DNA of 64,000 bases from Oikopleura dioica (GCA_907165135.1 OU015568.1:4968501-5032500); one strand, 5' to 3'. Counted from the stretch's first letter, positions 19,549 to 31,508 are shown. Made by a program: numbers and translations. The notes: a model not told the origin generated them from the letters alone.

Positions 19549-21073
19549 TCAAAACTCGTGAAAGTCTGTATTTTTCTCAAATCTTTCGTTATCAGTGAAT
19601 GGTATGCATGAAATAGCAAGAAAAATAATGGCGGCGAGGATATTCATTCCAGGAATAAGGATGAACAGCGCCCAAAAATAGTCGATGGAGCTTTTTAGCG
19701 GGCCAATAAGAAGACTTGGAAGATTTCCACCAATAAGACGGAGGAGGAAAACTGAATGGGTAGTCAAAAATCCTATTGGAAAAGGTACCTGTGTAGCCAA
19801 TCGCCTGGCCTCTAGAATTTTCAGGAAAAAGCTCTGCCACAGCAACGAGATATGGCCCGTACCACATTTCAGTAATAAAATATCCTGTCGAAAATCCTTT
19901 CAAAAGAAGCATAAAGCTTTATCTTACCAATAAAAAGTGGCGCGAAGAGAATAGGGAGCTCCATATAAAATCCAGCTGTCAAAAGCGGCGAGGAAAGAAG
20001 AAGCGCCCCAGCGACGAATCTCAGGGATCTTTTTAGTCTGATAAAGCCAGTGGACGAGGCCTTTATCTTGTCGTTTATGTATCCGCCGAGCATGCCTCCT
20101 GGAATGCCACAGAGGATGGTGCAGGTCATCAGCCACAGGTCAATATTATAATCTTCGGAACTCTCCTTCTCGGAAAGAAAGAGAACTTGATTGTAACCCC
20201 AGGCATATCCGGCCGAGTTTCTCAAAGTCCCGCCGATGATGAGGAATAAAATGGACGGCTGGATGCATTTTGAAAAGAAATATTTAGAAGTTTCTGCTGA
20301 TTCTTGGCAATAATTTGATGACTTTGACTTATCTGAAGGATCTTTTATCAGAAAAAAGACTGAGGGAATCAGGACGACTCCGAGAGCGGTAGAGAGCCAA
20401 AACGCCCAGCGCCACGAGTCTTCTACTCCAAGCCATTTCACTTGGAGAAGAAGGGTTTTAAGACCGTAAGACATTCCATAGCCAAGCTGAAAAATAATCA
20501 AAGGAAGACTGAAAAGTTTGCTTACATAGATTCCCCAATTGACGATCGACATTCCGAAAGCCCTGTTTTCCGGATCCAAAGAATCAGTAATTAGCGACAC
20601 ATTGATCGGATCATACGCGGCTGAAAATCCAACAATAACCCTGAAGACAACCAAAGCCCAGTAGTTGCTTGTAAATCCAGTCAAAACATGACCAGCTGTG
20701 AGGAAAACCAGCCATATTGACAAGATCTTCGATCGGTCAAAGATATCTTCTGAATAATAAAAGCTCAATTGAGAAAATTTTTACCTGATAAGTAGCCATT
20801 CAAAAGAATACTAATCGACAACGGGATCAAAAAAGCCAAGCTGAAATACGCCTGAGCCTCTGTTCCTCCCCCAGTCCATTCTTTTTCACAACTGGAATGA
20901 TCGTTATTACAATCACATTCAATAGAGCTGCTCTTGTTGACACAAATGAAATCGCCAAAATGCACTGAATTTGCCATTTCTTTGGACATAATTACCGGCA
21001 ACCAATGCGAAAACTCCGCAAATAGATTGCAACCAAACAGTAAAATGCAAAGCAAAAAGTCTTTCCTCTTCAT
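19549..21073 (-). CDS. Major facilitator superfamily transporter, spinster-like
   Basis: Five exons (21073-20785, 20749-20526, 20486-19928, 19896-19789, 19751-19549) with introns of 35, 39, 31 and 37 nt give 460 aa. About twelve hydrophobic segments are visible. The motif A region is degenerate (NGYLSEDIFDRSKIL in place of GxLaDRxGRkxxl), the TM4/5 part reads RVIVGFSAAYDPINVSLI, and after the central loop there is a SWRWAFWLSTALGVVLI segment as in spinster/organic-anion transporters. Substrate unknown; spinster homologues move lysolipids or sphingosine-1-phosphate. Tail to tail with the 64-aa gene. The first part of exon 1 is copied about 3 kb away by the tandem duplication (23919-24060). Confidence 0.8.
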
Positions 21074-21423
21074 CTCTTTTTCTCGTGAGCCTTTTTCTAT
21101 CGCCTTCAGGACATGGAATCATTGCATGATTTTGTGTAACAAGGGAGACTTTGTGTTTTTTAATGTGTATTCTAGCTTGTCATCTATTTGTGTTGGCTGT
21201 CGATATAGCTGTTGCTTTTCGCAGATCCGGCATCTTTGTTTTGTCTGGGAAAAGTCTTCATTTTCTTCATAAAACTTGACATCTTCAACCGGTGAAAAAT
21301 GCAAATTTTGATATGATTTGCTAAAGTGTTATTACGGCGCAAATACTAAGGCCCGCCAAAGGCTTTATTTGAGAATAAATGAGGACGGTAAATTTAAAGT
21401 CACGCCGAAATTTTCAATACACC

Positions 21424-22995
21424 ATGAGAGGAGATGAGAGAAACCAGAAACAGCTTGCAAATATTTTGCTTTTTCTCGTTTTCGTCACCGTAAGAAATTT
21501 TTTAACAAAAAATTAAACCTAATTTATTTCAAGGTGATTCTTATACAACGATTTTTGTACGAAGAAGCGATCAAGGATTATTCAACAAAAATAATCAGCG
21601 ATGAAGTCAATTTCTTTGGGAGCTTCATTCGAAAGAGAATCGAGGAAGATATGGAAGAAAGAATTGAATCTATTGAAGAAAATCAAGCTGAAATCAAGGA
21701 AGAGAAAGACATTTGGAAGTCGGTAGAGGGAAAATACATTGAAAAATGCACTTACGACAGATGCAAATCGTATGAAACACTTGAAGAAGCAAAGGAAAGC
21801 TGCCTGAAAAACGATGATTGTTTCGGAATAACTGGAATCAACGATGAATTTACATTGAGAAGAGGCCCCAAACTTGTTGAGAGCCCTCTTGGTGAAAACT
21901 CCTGGGTTTATGAAGGAGATCTTGAATGCTCAGACAAAGAAGATGATATATTTCTAGATCTTCAGAAGCTTGAGGAAAATTATCCACCTCTCAAAGGAAT
22001 CAAAAGAAAAAATAGAGTCACGAATAAATGTTTCTATCCAGGTAATAAAAGCTATTTTCCACATTCAATAATATATTTTAGGCTATCGGACCGTTAATTC
22101 GATCATCCGCTTCAATCAAAACCTCAAACCAAAAATCCTCACCAAGCCTGACAACTGTCACTTTTCAAGCTCCGAGAAAACTTCGGTCGTTTTTGGGATC
22201 AAAACAATGCCTCAATCAACTCTCGCTAGAGCGACGATCCGAAAAACTTGGCTGAAAAAAGACATCTGGGAATGGCTAGGAGTCGAGATTAAAATTGTAT
22301 TCCTCATCGGGAGACCGTCAGAAGAAAATGCTCTTCAGCAAGAAATTGAGGAGAATAACGATATCCTGATATTGGACATGAAAGAAAGTCATCACGGACT
22401 GCCTTTCAAAGACATTGCTTATCTAAATTTCATCAAGGAATCCTGCTCTTCCGTCCAATTCGTGTTCAAGGGCGATGATGACATTCTCCTTATCCCTCAA
22501 AATCTCAAGAAAGAAATCGACAAGCTCAAAAACAGGGACGATTTCGAAGCTCTAGGATGTCTGAAAAATAAACCTACACCAATAAGAGTACTCAAAAGCA
22601 AGTAGTTTACCCCAAAACAACTCTTCCAAGGAGATATTTATCCTGCTTTCTTTTCTGGCGCAGGTTATTTGACAACTGGCAACTTTTCCATCAACTTGGC
22701 GAAAGCCATTCCCGATGTCCCTGTTTTGCCGTTGGATGATGTTTACATTGGGTCCCTTATCGTCTCCTCTGGAATGCGCGAAACAGCACAAAGATCGAAT
22801 GAAATCTGTAAAGGAATCGTGGCCACAAATGCTGCCATCCGAAAGAATGATTTTTGCGCTCTACGTCAAGTACCAGTCGCGCACAAAGTCACCAATTATA
22901 CAGCACTAGAATCGATGTTTGAGAAGGTTGTTTCTGGAAATTTGGACTGCGAAAGAAAGAGAGAAGAGGATTTTTTATTATTTGATGATCTTTAA
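21424..22995 (+). pseudogene. GT31 beta-1,3-glycosyltransferase, copy 1 (nonsense mutation)
   Basis: Type II Golgi enzyme family (B3GALT/B3GNT, Pfam Galactosyl_T). Exons 21424-21489, 21534-22041 and 22082-22995 have 44- and 40-nt introns and would encode 495 aa. Visible: an N-terminal membrane anchor (NILLFLVFVTVILI), a Cys-containing stem (KNDDCFGITGINDEF), then the catalytic domain with RKTWLKKDIWEWLG, VFLIGRPSEENAL, the metal-binding VFKGDDDILLI and PLDDVYIG. An in-frame TAG at 22603-22605 cuts the catalytic domain; the sister copy has TAT at this place. The codons after it stay in frame to the stop at 22995, so the defect looks recent. The nonsense codon makes loss of function likely, unless an error or readthrough is involved. 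Confidence 0.82.
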
Positions 22996-23140
22996 AATTG
23001 TGCATTTTTTTTATTAACAATATAAAAAATAATAAATATGAATATCTGTTTGCGAAATATCGTCAAGTGGCAAGAGAACACAGAATTGAAAGATTCTGTC
23101 AAAGCGACATGTACAGGCAAGGACCAAAGGAAGTTCATTT

Positions 23141-23895
23141 TTATCCGTTTCCGAGAAGTTCTTGCAGGGGTATTCTTTCTTCGTATTTTAGGTCAACTGT
23201 GATGTTTCTGTAGAAAACTTCGCTGTTTCGCTCGATTAGCTCGTAGTTCAAGCTCTAGAAAGCAGGTTTAATAATGAAGAAATGGTTGCATGTTACATTT
23301 AACCCGTCGAATTGGTTGTGTTTGTTCCAAGCTTTGAGGAGCTTGACTCGATTGGGGTTGGGTTTGTTCGACGTCTCGTGGTCGTGTTTGATCATTTTGT
23401 AGCGCGTGATTTGCGGTGATGGTCGAACAAGCTTGTATTTGGCACCACCGATTGTTCTTCTTTCCAAATCGTCGTCTTCTCCTCCCCAGCCCCAGTACTC
23501 ATTGCTAGAATTGACAGTTAGGCTTTCAAGTTTTCATAGTAAAAGAACCTGTATCCATTGATTTTCTCAAATGCTTCAGTAGTAAAAGCAGTAATTCCCC
23601 GAAAATCGTGTTGTACGGCAGTTTGTAATTGAACTTATCGATGTATCCGGAGTAATGTCTCGGTGTGTCGAGGCACTCGTAAATATTCTTGTCGTTTTCG
23701 GGGACAAGATCGACATCATGGAAGAAAAAGCAATCGAATCCATCTAGAAAAGGGTGAATGGAGGGTGAAAAGAATGGTTGGTACCATCTTTTGCAACGTC
23801 GAAGCCAATGTTGAGAAGTTTAGCGCGGTTGAAAGGAGATCCATCATTGGCTTGATTGACCGAGTAAACCGCGAAATGATTGTTTTGGCGATGGA
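23141..23895 (-). pseudogene. Truncated B4GALT copy
   Basis: Matches exons 6 to 3 of the intact B4GALT gene at 26999-28353: 23254-23141, 23504-23297, 23743-23549 and part of exon 3 up to 23895. The duplication border removes exons 1-2. Exon 4 also lacks one base relative to the intact copy (CCCC at about 23597 against CCTCC), breaking the frame. Catalytic residues such as HDVD and GWGGEDDD remain readable. Confidence 0.85.
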
Positions 23896-23918
23896 GACTG
23901 AATTGAATCATTCAATTT

Positions 23919-24060
23919 GAATGCACTGAATTTGCCATTTCTTTGGACATAATTACCGGCAACTAATGCAAAAACTCCGCAATAAATTGCAACGAAACAG
24001 TAAAATGCAAAGCAAAAAGTCTTTCCTATTCATCGTTTTTTTCTCGTGAGCCCTTTTTCT
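23919..24060 (-). pseudogene. Duplicated fragment of MFS exon 1
   Basis: Minus-strand copy of the first part of MFS exon 1 (NRKDFLLCI in place of KRKDFLLCI) with several changes and small indels. Only the piece inside the duplication is present. Confidence 0.75.
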
Positions 24061-25596
24061 ACGGCTCAGAGCCTATGATCCATAGAGGCTATGGATTTAT
24101 TGCATGAACTTGCGTTATAATTGGTACTATGTATTTTTTGATGATAGCTTGTCGTATATTTGTGTTGGCTGTCGATATTGCTGTTGTCTTTCGCAGATCC
24201 GGCCAGGGCTCCGAATCGCGCGTGATCCGGCATCTTTGTTTTGTCTGGGAAAAGTCTTCATTTTCCAGATGTGATTTGACATCTTCAACCTGTGCAAGAT
24301 ATAAATTTTGGATATGATTTGCTAAATTGTTTTTACGGCGCAAATACTTAAGCCCGCCAGAGACTAAATAATTAAGTCTATATTTGAGAATTTGTGTGGA
24401 CGGTAAACGCCGAGTCACGCCGAGACTTTCAATTCACGATGAGAAGAGAGGAGAGAAACGAAAAGCAGCTTGCGAATATATTGCTTTTTCTCGTTTTCGT
24501 CACCGTAAGAAATCTATCATTCAAAAAATTAATTCTAATTTATTTCAAGGTGATTCTTATACAACGATTTCTGTACGAAGAAGCGATCAAGGATTTTTCA
24601 ACGAGAATTATTAGTGATGAAGTCAACATATTTGAAAGCTTCATTCGCAAGAGAATCGAGAACGATATTGAAGAAGGAATCGACTCCATTGTTGAAAATC
24701 AAGCTGAAATCAAGGAAGAGAAAACCATTTGGAAGAAAGTAGAAGGAAAGTACATTCAAAAATGCACTACTGACAGATGCAAATTGTTCGAAACATTGGA
24801 AGACGCAAAAGAAAATTGCTTGAAAAACGACGATTGCTTCGGAATAACTGGAATAAACGATGAATTTATATTGAGAAGAGGCCCTAAACTTGTTGAAAGC
24901 CCTCTTGGTGAAAACTCCTGGGTCTATGTGGCCGACCTTGAATGCTCAGAGATAGAACATGACATATTCCTTGATCTTCAGAAGCTTGAAGAAAATTATC
25001 CAGCTCTCAAAGGAATCAAAAGAAGAAATAGAGTCACGAATAAATGCTTTTATCCAGGTTGGTAAAGCTCTATCCGGGATAGACTATCCCACGATCATCA
25101 TTAAATTTAAGGTTATCAAATCGTTAACTCGATCATCCGTTTCAATCCAAACCTCAAGCCAAAGATCCTAACGCAACCTGACAACTGCCACTTTTCATGT
25201 TCTGAGAAAATTTCGCTGATTTTTGGGATCAAAACAATGCCTCAATCAGCTCTCGCCAGAGAGAAGATCCGAAAAACCTGGCTAAGGAAAGATATCTGGG
25301 AATGGCTAGGAGTCCAGATCAAAATTGTATTTCTCATCGGGAGACCATCAAAAGAAAATGCTCTTCAGGAAGAAATCGAGAAGCATAAAGATATCCTGAT
25401 GTTGGACATGGAAGAAAGCCATCACGGACTGCCTTTCAAAGGCATTGCCTTCCTAAATTTCATCAAGCAATCCTGCTCTTCCGTCGAATTCGTGTTCAAG
25501 GGCGATGATGACATTCTCCTCATCCCTCAAAATCTCAAAAAAGAAATCGACAAGCTCAAGGACTCAAAAGTTTTCGAAGCTCTTGGTTGTCTGAAT

Positions 25597-26416
25597 CAGG
25601 GCTGGCAAATTAGGGTCCTAACAGCCGCACTACCGAAAAATTGTTAGGGTTCTAACTCAAAATTAGTGCGAATTAGTGCGGCATCCCCGTCCTACCCGTC
25701 CTATTTTTTTCCTTGATATTTTTTCGTCTATTAGGACTGAATCGCCGCCCTAACCGTACTAATTATGAGGCTCTTTTTCATCATCCAATCGGCGCGCGCT
25801 TACCACCAGGCGCGGAGGGCAAATTGGTGGAAGATTGAAAAAAGAATGGAGCTGATTGGATGAGAAAAACGAATGACCCGCCATGATTGGCGCACCAATA
25901 AGCGCGCGCCTCTTTTAGACGATTTTAGTGCGGCTTTTTCCAACTCGTACTAATCGCACTAAAAAGTTATAAAATGAGAGTTAGGGTTCTAACAATAGGG
26001 TTCTAACTCAAATTAGTGCGGCTGGGTAGGCTTCACTTTGACAAGAGCTTCATTTCGACAGAGCTTCACTTGGACAAGAGCTTCACTTGGACAACTTTTG
26101 AAAAACGATTATTTATTAATAACGTGATTAATAATGACTAATTATGGCCAAATTTTAAGAATAATAGACACTATCAGATGTTTTCTTTGATCTAAAAGTA
26201 AACAAAGACAAATAAAATTTTATGTAAAAAACTTGTCAATTTTATGAAAACTGTTGCTTTCTTTTTGAGAATTATTTATCAAATTCATAAAAATGACCCT
26301 TTTAAAATGTTGTCAAAATGACGCTTTTGTCCAAGTGAAGCTCTGTCGAAATGAAGCTCTTGTCAAAGTGAAGCCTACCCTAGTGCGGCTGGCGGGACCC
26401 TAATTTGCCAGCCCTG
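25597..26416. mobile_element. Non-autonomous hAT-type element
   Basis: Terminal inverted repeats CAGGGCTGGCAAATTAGGGT (at least 22 bp) and an 8-bp target duplication GTCTGAAT at 25589-25596 and 26417-26424. The CAGGG ends and 8-bp duplication are typical of hAT transposons. No transposase. Internally it repeats TAGGGTTCTAACTCA-like units and contains a second, nested insertion. Confidence 0.9.
26026..26380. mobile_element. Nested foldback element inside the hAT element
   Basis: About 355 bp bounded by a long imperfect inverted repeat (GTAGGCTTCACTTTGACAAG ... and its complement), itself built of CTTCAYTTSGACA-like units, and flanked by TAGTGCGGCTGG at 26014-26025 and 26381-26392. The flanking copies look like a 10-12 bp target duplication. 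A/T-rich centre, no coding capacity. Confidence 0.75.
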
Positions 26417-26998
26417 GTCTGAATCATAAATATCGTCCAATGAGAGCACTAAAGAGCAAGTATTTCACCCCAAAACAACTGTTCAAAGGAGATATTTATC
26501 CTGATTTTTTCTGGCGCTGGTTATTTGACTACTGGTAACTTTTCCATCAATTTGGCAAAAGCAATCCCCGGTTTCCCTGTTTTTCCGTTGGACGATGTTT
26601 ACATCGGGTCCCTTATGGTCGCTTCTGGAATGCGCGAAAAAGCGCAAAGATCGAATGAGACCTGCAATGGAATTCTTGCGACAAATGCTGCCATCCAAAA
26701 GAATGATTTTTGTGCTCTACGTCAAGTACCAGTCGCGCACAAAGTTACCAACTATACAGCGCTACAATCGATGTTTCAAAAAGTTGTTTCTGTAAATTTG
26801 GACTGCGAAAAGAACAAAGAAGATTTTTTATTATTTGATGATCTTTAAAATTGTGCACTTTTTTTATTTACAATATAAAAAATAATAAATATGAATATCT
26901 GTTTGCGAAATATCGTCAAGTGGCAAGAGAAGAGAACAGCGAATTGAAAGATTCTATCAAAGCGACATGTACAGGCAAATACCGGAGCAAATTCATTT

Positions 26999-28353
26999 CT
27001 ATCCGTTTCCTAGGAGTTCTTGCAAGGGTATTCTTTCTTCGTATTTTAGGTCAACTGTGATGTTTTTGTAGAAAACTTCGTTGTTTCGCTCGATCAGCTC
27101 GTAGTTCAAGCTCTAGAAAGACAGATCAAATGATGAAGAAAGGGTTGCTTGTTACATTTAACCCGTCGAACTGGTTGTGTTTGTTCCAAGCTTTGAGGAG
27201 CTTGACTCGATTGGGGTTGGGTTTGTTCGACGTCTCGTGGTCGTGTTTGATCATTTTGTAGCGCGTGATTTGTGGTGATGGTCGAACGAGCTTGTATTTG
27301 GCACCACCGATTGTTCTTCTTTCCAAATCGTCGTCTTCTCCTCCCCAGCCCCAGTATTCATTGCTAGAATTCACAGTAAGGTCTTTAAGCATTGATTGTA
27401 AGAGTACCTGTATCCATTGATTTTCTCAAATGCTTCAGCAGTAAAAGCAGTAATTCCTCCGAAAATCGTGTTGTACGGCAGTTTGTAATTGAACTTATCA
27501 ATGTATCCGGAGTAATGTCTTGGTGTGTCGAGGCACTCGTAAATATTCTTGTCGTTTTCGGGGACAAGATCGACATCATGGAAGAAAAAGCAATCAAAGC
27601 CATCTAGAATAGGGTGAATGGAGGGTAAGAGGGGTGATTGGTACCGTCTTTTGCAACGTCAAATCCGATGTTGAGAAGTTTAGCGCGGTTGAAGGGGGAT
27701 CCATCATTGGCTTGGTTGACCAAGTAAACGGCGAAATGATTGTTTTGGCGATGGAGAATCGGGACGATGTAGTAGAGAAAATACTAGAAAATAGGTTCAT
27801 TTTCCTTCATAATTGTTATTTTCTTACATGAAATTGCTTGGTTCTGAACAAATCGGCCGTCATATCTCTGAAAGGAATGATGATAGCGATGTTTTTCTTC
27901 GGTGCAACTTCGCAATCTTTCGGCAAGTGTTCCCCATTTTCGAAATATTCTTGATTCTCGACCGCCATTTCTTTGTAACGCTCCTCGACTTTTGACATGT
28001 CAAAGTTGATCGCTAAAGCGCCCACTAAATCTTTGGGCGTGCAGATTTTTTCTTCAGTTTCTTCGGTTTCTTCTTTTATCCAACTTGGTTCAGCGGGTAT
28101 TTGGGGGACAGTATCGCTTTGGTAGCCATAAGCAGGAGCAACAATGGAGAGGGTGTACTGGCAGCTCGATGTATTCGCGACTTGGAGGTATAAAAGTCCT
28201 CCGAGAAGAAGCAATGTTCCTACAAATCAAGTTGAATATCATATTCCCTTGATATCGCGCCTTACCGAATATTAAATTTTTATAACTGCAGGAAAGAAAT
28301 TCATCATCTTCTGTCTTTCTACCACTTGTCTTCGGCAGCAACGCCTGTATCAT
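26999..28353 (-). CDS. B4GALT: Beta-1,4-galactosyltransferase (GT7 family), intact
   Basis: Type II Golgi enzyme adding galactose (or GalNAc) in beta-1,4 linkage. Six exons (28353-28266, 28219-27828, 27783-27645, 27603-27408, 27363-27156, 27112-26999), all introns GT-AG of 41-46 nt, 378 aa. A short cytosolic part is followed by an anchor (GTLLLLGGLLYLQVA), the donor-binding IAIIIPFRDM, NIGFDVAKD, the metal-binding FFHDVDLVPEND, YNTIFGGITAF, the signature WGWGGEDDDL and RPSPQITRYKMIKHDHE ... NPNRVKLL. All expected landmarks are present, so it is probably functional. Converges with GT31 copy 2; the 3' half of this gene was duplicated. Which vertebrate paralogue (1-7) it matches is not decidable here. 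Confidence 0.9.
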
Positions 28354-30115
28354 CTGAAATTTATCTTTACTCTCTATTCGTTGTTCTTCTTTTAAATTTT
28401 CTCAAAAATCAATTTTTGAATCAAATTTCAAAATTTCTCATCTCTTAAATCTGTCCTTTTTTTCCTAAAAGAAGGAGTCAAGTCTCAGCTTTTCTACTTC
28501 AAAAATGACAAATAGCGGAGACAGAAGTACTAGTACCTCTTCACTTTCTTGAGCCATTCAATTTACAGTAATTTTTTTTTTCAAATCGATTTTTCTCTAG
28601 GAAAAAAGAATCATTTTCCATGCGGGAAAATTCGCATGCAAAAATTGTTTGACGTTGCCATTTAAATAAAATAATAAGGATTGAGTCATCCATTCAAACA
28701 TTCAAACATTGTCAATGTCAACTTTTTAACGCTTTCCTCGAATCGTCAAAATCTTTTCTTTCTTTTTACTTACAGCTGCTTGAAAAATAATTTTGCTCTT
28801 GTTTTTGAAAAATAAGTCATTGAGCCGAATAGTTTTATGATCTTCAAGGTAGTTTTATCGTTAAAAGTCATGAAATTCTGTCGGTTTTTATTGTTAACTT
28901 GACCATGGCAACGATTTTTTCGAAGAGAAATTTGCTAATTACAGTCAGGGCTGACGATTTGAATGTCATTTTTTATCAGAAAATGGCATAACTACCTACC
29001 TTCTCCCGTATTTCTTTATTTCTATTTTCATCCATGTTAAAAAAATGACGAAAAAATCGAAATTTTTTCTCTCGCCCTTTGAAAATGGGAAATGATCCTT
29101 CAAATATTTTTTCGCAGGTGCGACGGATACGAAAACAAGGAGCAAAAAAATGAAAAATTTCCGTTTACGAAAATTTTATTGCTGGATCAAAAATGCACGG
29201 CTTATCACATGCAGATCCGATTTCAATGATAAAGTGCTTCCCTGACAGTAATAAAAGCGGCGATTCCGATTAATGGAGGGACAAAAAAAGCGTGTGAAGC
29301 TCGTTTTCTCAAAAAATAAGGGTGACACTTCCTTAACTTTAAAAAAACTTGCTCTGGAATTTAAAATTATACCTGTTTCCTTTTTATCATTTTTTCCGAA
29401 ACTCAGAAAGATCGACTATCACAATCTCTATCTTTTTTCTATTTTTTTTCATCAAAGAAATTGATCCATTTATCTCTCGTGCATAAAAATGCAGCTTGAG
29501 ATGCAGCCCGTTGCGTAATTTTTTGATCAACTCACCGCTTCCTTGTCTTCATTTTCCTTCATTTCTCTTTTATTTTCCTTCAAAAGTGCGCTTTCCCGGC
29601 GTTGAGAAATAATTACGAATCTAGAAATAAAGCCATCGTAAAATCAATAAAAACATCCGAAGATGATGAGTTGACCCTGGTAAAAACTCTTCAAAAACCA
29701 TCAAAAGGATCAATTTTTTTCAACAAAAATTCTCTTTTTTGATCAAAATAAGGGATAATTATCTCGTCTCATAAACTGAAATAAAAATAAACTGTTGGCA
29801 AAAAGCTGACACAAAGTCTGAGAGTCAATCAGCCACTTACATTCACGCAATTACTGTTGATCCTCGCGCATTCCTCTATTAAAAACGAATCAATCTCTTT
29901 ATCTTATTCGAGGAATTATTTTTTCAAAATCTTGTTCTTTAAACTTTTTCTTGAAAAACTTCTTCAAAATTCAATTGCTGCTGCTAGTATTGATGCCAAA
30001 GATGATTGTCTTAGATGTCATAGAAAACTTGCGGCTGTTTATTCACAGGGTTATTGATATGAACAATAGGGACGAATTCTCTTTTCAGTAAAAAAAATGC
30101 TTGCGCGTTTTTTCT
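28354..30115. other. Intergenic region, no gene seen
   Basis: About 1.8 kb of A/T-rich DNA with T-runs and scattered short open stretches. No splice-consistent coding frame, RNA gene or repeat was recognised. The upstream region of B4GALT lies at its left end. Confidence 0.5.
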
Positions 30116-31180
30116 CTACTTTTTTGCTTCTTTGCCTTTTGTGGCGATCTTTTTGCGGACCGCGCGCAGCTCGTCCTGGTGCACTCCTAAAAAGAGATAA
30201 TAAAACAAATTCTATTGAAAAATAGGGACTGGCCTTGTTCACCCCTTATTTACTGCATGTGTTGCCTTGTTCATTTTTTGAGCCACGTAGCCTTAATTCA
30301 GAATGGCGCCTGAAAGTAAGGCTACGTGGCCCAAAGGATGAACAAGGGCAGGCATGCAGCAATCATGATGATGAACAAGGCCACTTCCTATTTTACCTGC
30401 TAGAGGAACGAGTCGAATCGGTCGCATATTTTCCTTCTCCACTTCTTTCCTGACTTTGTCTAAATGATCTTCATAACTCTTTCTTTCACAAATTTCCCTC
30501 ATGCAAGCACTGCCAAACCCCGCAAGTCTTGTTATTTGGTCTGTCGCAGCTTCTAGCTTCGAACTTGGCCGCTAGAATAGAAAATTGTAGAACTGAATAT
30601 TTACAGAATTGAATTTTACCTGAACACAATCAGAAAGATGCTGAGAGGCTGCAAGTGGCTCGCTGAGGCGTACAATATCGTTGCGATGAAGTGGCACTCG
30701 TCTCCTACAGCACGTTAGTTTTAAAAATGCAGTTGATTCAGAGCATTGCTTTCAATATTAACTAAGCCAGCTGGCCAACAACTTATCGAAATAAAAAGGA
30801 GCCTCAACACGTGAGCCCTTTTCATCTTCAATAACTCGAGGTTAAGAAAAAATAACAATTGAGGTTAATACAGTATTAATAATACTACCTAGCGCGGTAG
30901 ATTTCAAACTCAGAATCGGAGCCTTCTGAAATGTCGGATTCGTATTCGGTGGAGCACTGGTACCAGGACTTTTTCTTTTGGAGGATGGCGATTTGATTCG
31001 TTATCTGAACAAAAAATAAGGGTTTCACCACGAAAACATCGTCCAGATCATCAATGGTTTCCCTAAATCAATCCGAAAGCTTCTTACCGGAATGGGTTGA
31101 ATTGTGCATCGTTTAACAGGGTTGATAACTTGATGAATTCCAACGCCTTTTTTGTTTATTTTGAATTTGATTTCATGCAT
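30116..31180 (-). CDS. Unrecognised protein, 179 aa, five exons
   Basis: Exons 31180-31088, 31004-30889, 30704-30620, 30571-30397 and 30186-30116 join in one frame through GT-AG introns of 83, 184, 48 and 210 nt. The product starts MHEIKFKINKKGVGIHQVIN, continues with a Trp/Tyr and acidic stretch (SWYQCSTEYESD, EGSDSEFEIYRARRR), a helical part (HRNDIVRLSEPLAASQHL) and a Lys-rich coiled-coil-like end (LDKVRKEVEKEN, ending TKGKEAKK). No membrane segment. No family recognised; a small scaffold or cytoskeletal protein would fit the composition. The last intron is enlarged by a short inverted-repeat element. Confidence 0.65.
30231..30382. mobile_element. Short inverted-repeat element (family 2, copy 1) in an intron
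   Basis: About 152 bp with ends GGCCTTGTTCA ... TGAACAAGGCC and an inner inverted repeat GCCACGTAGCCTTA / TAAGGCTACGTGGC. A second copy lies at 58953-59139. It sits in the last intron of the 179-aa gene and accounts for most of that intron's length. Confidence 0.75.
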
Positions 31181-31508
31181 AAATCTTTATTCAGTTGAAT
31201 GCACTGATGATTTTTGCAGGGATAAATAAGCGATTCGATTTTCGATTCCAATAAAGAAAAAAATACAAAATGAATCAGTTTTCATTCTTTGCTGATGTTC
31301 GAAAGAGCGCTTCATAAGAGAATTCTCAAAAGAATATAATCCTCTTATATTTTGACATTTAAAATGTTGCGACAACAAAAAGTTTGCTGTTAGTGAAGGA
31401 TACCGCAAGAATAACAAAATGAACCGAGTTTTTATATGGAGTACTCCAGGATAACTTATCCTTACTAAGTCGCTTAAACTGAGAAAGTTATGAACATCTT
31501 CCTTTATT

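Larger units (their letters stand above)
20957..23895. repeat. Tandem duplication, unit 1
   Basis: Starts inside exon 1 of the MFS gene (AATGCACTGAATTTGCC) and runs through a GT31 gene to exon 3 of a B4GALT gene. It matches 23919-27755 at high identity, apart from an 828-bp insertion in the second unit. A short palindromic filler (about 23896-23918) separates the units. Confidence 0.85.
24439..26848 (+). pseudogene. GT31 beta-1,3-glycosyltransferase, copy 2 (disrupted)
   Basis: Exons 24439-24504, 24550-25057 and from 25112, with 45- and 54-nt introns, mirror copy 1. Membrane anchor, stem Cys residues and VFKGDDDILLI are intact. The third exon is interrupted after GCLN by an 820-bp hAT-type element with its 8-bp target duplication. 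After the insertion, the segment at about 26505 is two bases shorter than copy 1, so the last 107 residues (PLDDVYIG onward, stop at 26848) are in another frame. Excision alone would not restore the gene. Both copies are thus independently broken. Confidence 0.83.
23919..27755. repeat. Tandem duplication, unit 2
   Basis: Second unit of the duplication, carrying GT31 copy 2 and the 3' exons of the intact B4GALT. It is longer than unit 1 because of the hAT-type insertion at 25597-26416. Confidence 0.85.

Noticed and set aside
25589-26424. hAT insertion acting as a new intron
   Set aside because: Ends do not supply a GT...AG pair that restores the frame, and the gene has an additional frameshift downstream.
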